Assembly: GCA_026392115.1 (NCBI GenBank)
Contig: JAPLCQ010000098.1
Location: 1-64,000, forward strand
DNA length: 64,000 nt
Origin: Armatimonadota bacterium
GTDB taxonomy: Bacteria > Armatimonadota > Chthonomonadetes > Chthonomonadales > CAJBBX01
Direction of reading: 5' to 3'
In this document: one piece after another, positions 62,095 to 64,000 of the stretch
Layout of the letters: the number at the start of each line of letters is the position of its first letter
Numbering within the stretch: position 1 is the stretch's first letter
Position numbers and translations under genes: made by a program
Notes under the pieces: model-generated
What the model saw: only the letters and a program-made list of their open reading frames with translations
What the model was told of the DNA's origin: nothing
Databases searched by the model: none

Positions 62095-62814
62095 GTGTTC
62101 ACACTGACCCGATATACCATCGCCGTATCCGACGCCGTCCTGAGCGCCGTACTCTATCAGCCGCAGAGGCCGCGGCGGAAGGGCTGCGTTCTCCTGACCC
62201 ACGGCCTCACCGCGTCGCGGTCGGGCATGGACTTGCTGGCGGCCTACCTGGCGGGGAAGGGGTTGCCGTGCGTGACCCACGACCTGCGCGGCCATGTCCT
62301 GGGCGCCTCCACGGGCCGGCTGGAGAGCGTTCAGGATGCGGTGGATGATCTGCTGATCCTCTGCCGCTGGCGCCTGCGTGAGAGCGGCGAGGCGCCGCTC
62401 GCGCTGGTCGGCCACTCGCTGGGCGGACTGCTCAGCATCGCGGCCGCCGCGCGCTGCGCGAACGTCTGCGCCGTTGCCTGCTTGGCCTCCAGCGCAGACC
62501 CCGACCGTTCCTTCCAGGGCCCTGCGGGCGACGCGCTGCTGCGGCAGCGAGGCGGCTATCTCGATGGCGCGCCGGCCCTCGAACTGCTGCGCCAGGCGGC
62601 CGGCCTGGCGCGTCATGCCGACGAACTCGGAGCCATACCGGCGCTCTTCGTCGCGGGAAAGACGGACATCCTGGTGTCGCCAGAATCCGTGCGGGCGCTG
62701 GCCCTGCGCGTGGGACCCCATGCCGAATACGCGGAAGTCCCGGCCAGCCACCAGCACCTCCCCGACCATGCTCGTGGGCTGGTCGGCGGCTGGCTCCTGA
62801 GCCGCGTCGGCTAG
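62095..62814 (+). CDS. Alpha/beta hydrolase
   Basis: A 239-residue cytoplasmic serine hydrolase. Motifs are LLTHGLTASRSGMD (oxyanion region), the nucleophile elbow VGHSLGGLLS, the acid in VAGKTDILVSPES and the His in PASHQHLPDHA. Likely an esterase or acyl hydrolase; substrate unknown. Start is GTG 62095 with GAGG 8 bases upstream. Its stop codon overlaps the stop of greA on the other strand (CTAG), leaving no space for a terminator. Confidence 0.8.
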   Translation: MFTLTRYTIAVSDAVLSAVLYQPQRPRRKGCVLLTHGLTASRSGMDLLAAYLAGKGLPCVTHDLRGHVLGASTGRLESVQDAVDDLLILCRWRLRESGEAPLALVGHSLGGLLSIAAAARCANVCAVACLASSADPDRSFQGPAGDALLRQRGGYLDGAPALELLRQAAGLARHADELGAIPALFVAGKTDILVSPESVRALALRVGPHAEYAEVPASHQHLPDHARGLVGGWLLSRVG

Positions 62815-63290
62815 GTCCGGCTGATCGCCGTGATCTTCAGGCGTGCGATGCCGGCCGGGATAGGCACCTCGATGGTCTCGCCCACGCGCTTGCCGGTCAG
62901 CGCGCGGCCCACGGGCGACTGGATGCTGATCATATCCTTGAGCGGATCGGCCTGTACAGGGTCTACGAGGCGGTAGCAGACTTCCTCGTCGTAGACCAGA
63001 TCCCAGACCGTCACCGTCATGCCGAGTCCGGCCGCGGTGTCGTCAGCGTGTGAATCGTCCGCGACTATGACCGCCTGCTCCAGCAGGGCCTCCAGGTCGG
63101 TGATACGCCCGTTCAGCATCCCCTGGTCGCGGCGGGCGGCGTGGTATTCGAAGTTCTCGGAGAGATCGCCGAACGCCCGCGCCTTGCGGATCGCCTCGGC
63201 AATCTCCTGCCTCTTGGTGGTCTTCAGGTGGTTGAGCTCGGCCTCGATCTTGGCGCGGCTGGACTCAGTGAGGACGATTTGGTCCGTCAT
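62811..63290 (-). CDS. greA: Transcription elongation factor GreA
   Basis: A 159-residue factor that rescues stalled RNA polymerase by stimulating transcript cleavage. The N-terminal coiled coil has ESSRAKIEAELNHLKTTKR and the signature AFGDLSENFEYHAARRDQG with its acidic tip; the C-terminal FKBP-like domain has SIQSPVGRALTGKRVGE. ATG 63290 has AGGAG 11 bases upstream and starts at the conserved MTDQIVLT. Confidence 0.95.
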   Translation of the reverse strand: MTDQIVLTESSRAKIEAELNHLKTTKRQEIAEAIRKARAFGDLSENFEYHAARRDQGMLNGRITDLEALLEQAVIVADDSHADDTAAGLGMTVTVWDLVYDEEVCYRLVDPVQADPLKDMISIQSPVGRALTGKRVGETIEVPIPAGIARLKITAISRT

Positions 63291-63322
63291 GCGGTCGGGA
63301 ACTCCTGATGGATGGATCGGGT

Positions 63323-63352
63323 ACCTTACCACAGCCGTTTCTGCCTCGTCAA
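63323..63352 (-). promoter_or_regulatory. Candidate greA promoter
   Basis: On the minus strand: TTGACG (63352-63347), an 18-base spacer, then TAAGGT (63328-63323). The -10 is weak. Its -35 faces the plus-strand TTGACT at 63359-63364, the two forming GTCAAC-ACCG-GTTGAC. Confidence 0.45.
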
Positions 63353-63358
63353 CACCGG

Positions 63359-63388
63359 TTGACTCCCCGCACTGCCGCAGGGTACACA
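63359..63388 (+). promoter_or_regulatory. Candidate ftsE promoter
   Basis: TTGACT, an 18-base spacer and TACACA. The -10 is weak. The predicted start is about 47 bases before ATG 63442. Confidence 0.35.
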
Positions 63389-63441
63389 AGCCGAACTAAG
63401 CCACGTCGGCTCGAGCCGGCCCCAGAGAGCAACCTGCACGC

Positions 63442-64000
63442 ATGATTGACCTCCACGATGTCTCCGTTGAGTATGACCAGGGCCACCGTGCGCTTCGTGG
63501 CGTCACCCTGCACGTCGAGGACGGGGAATTCGTGTTCATCATCGGCGCCACGGGAGCGGGAAAGACGATGCTGCTGAAGCTCCTCTACCGAGAGGAGACG
63601 CCGACAAGCGGCCGCGTGGTGGTCAACGGCTGCGATGTCGCCGCCATGCGCCCCGGCGACGTTCCGAGGTTCCGCCGGCGTATGGGAGTGGTGTTCCAGG
63701 ATTTCGGCCTCCTGCCCGGTCTCACGGTCTTCGAGAATGTTGCATTCGCACTCCGGGTGACCGGGGCCAGGCGCCGCGCGATCCGGGCGCGCGTGCCCGA
63801 ATGCTTGGAGACAGTAGGCCTGATGGCGCGTTGCGACGCATTCCCGGGCCAGCTATCCGGCGGCGAGCAACAGCGCGTCGCCATCGCACGGGCCCTGGCG
63901 AACCATCCGGCGCTTCTGGTGGCCGACGAGCCCACAGGCAACCTCGATCCCACCACGTCGCTGGGGATCGCCGAGGTGCTGTACCGAATCAACGAGGCAG
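63442..64000 (+). CDS. ftsE: Cell-division ATP-binding protein FtsE (C-terminus beyond window edge)
   Basis: The first 186 codons of an ABC ATPase that, with FtsX, controls septal peptidoglycan hydrolysis. It begins [20 protein letters not shown]; Walker A is GATGAGKT (about 35-42), the Q-loop [10 protein letters not shown], the ABC signature [16 protein letters not shown] and Walker [13 protein letters not shown]. These fit FtsE rather than a nutrient importer. ftsX is expected just outside the window. The ribosome site is weak. Confidence 0.9.
   Translation, partial: MIDLHDVSVEYDQGHRALRGVTLHVEDGEFVFIIGATGAGKTMLLKLLYREETPTSGRVVVNGCDVAAMRPGDVPRFRRRMGVVFQDFGLLPGLTVFENVAFALRVTGARRRAIRARVPECLETVGLMARCDAFPGQLSGGEQQRVAIARALANHPALLVADEPTGNLDPTTSLGIAEVLYRINEA

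Noticed and set aside
1-64000. CRISPR arrays, rRNA or tRNA genes
   Set aside because: No regularly spaced repeats, cas genes, rRNA segments or cloverleaf-forming sequences were seen on either strand.

Overview
The window is high-GC bacterial chromosome (roughly two thirds G+C by eye), with dense gene packing, many overlapping start/stop codons, clear Shine-Dalgarno sites and frequent GTG/TTG starts. A prepilin-like protein with the H-X9-DG C-terminal signature, a fused E1alpha/E1beta 2-oxoacid dehydrogenase, two GH116 enzymes, a GH42 enzyme, a heparinase II/III-type lyase and DUF6785-like membrane proteins together suggest a free-living, glycan-degrading member of the Armatimonadota or a relative in the Planctomycetes direction. 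No rRNA or tRNA is present, so this placement is an inference.

Layout. 1-13.3 kb: glycan-degradation genes, namely a GH42 beta-galactosidase cut by the left edge, a heparinase-type lyase, a divergent secreted unknown, and a four-gene minus-strand operon (lipoprotein with a CBM-like tail, secreted unknown, beta-lactamase-fold hydrolase, cysteine-less redoxin). 13.4-19 kb: rpmB (L28), a CBS-DUF1385 fusion, argS with an unusual HIGH-box region, a small barrel protein, and a prepilin-like gene with a long structured leader plus a small lipoprotein. 19-24.6 kb: a DeoR-family repressor divergent from a glycosyltransferase / glutamine amidotransferase / fused E1 operon. 24.4-26.9 kb: a 2-kb insert (HAF-repeat and ankyrin-repeat genes) between two 250-bp direct repeats of the E1 3' end and its hairpin. 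27-33.9 kb: a phosphodiesterase-like gene divergent from a lasso-peptide-type cassette (PqqD/RRE, B2 peptidase, asparagine-synthase-like cyclase), then a metallo-beta-lactamase-fold gene and a barrel protein. 34-37.5 kb: secreted unknown, two tandem putative small RNAs, and two tandem paralogous barrel proteins. 37.5-42.9 kb: hybrid cluster protein with its own promoter and palindrome, an S9 peptidase with a symmetric hexamer array upstream, and a HEAT-like membrane protein. 42.9-53 kb: DUF6785-like membrane protein, a clan-A glycoside hydrolase, a URO-D-family protein and two GH116 paralogues. 53-58.6 kb: moxR-DUF58-transglutaminase-holA operon. 58.6-64 kb: rpsT, a J-like protein, a membrane coiled-coil protein, pspA, a zinc-ribbon coiled-coil protein, an alpha/beta hydrolase, greA and the start of ftsE.

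The glycan genes fit a strategy of secreted binding and hydrolysis followed by cytoplasmic GH116/GH42 processing. The most unusual items are the direct repeats flanking the 2-kb insert, the two homologous promoter-RNA-terminator units near 35.1 and 35.4 kb, the lasso-type cassette without a visible precursor, and several elaborate non-coding palindromes.
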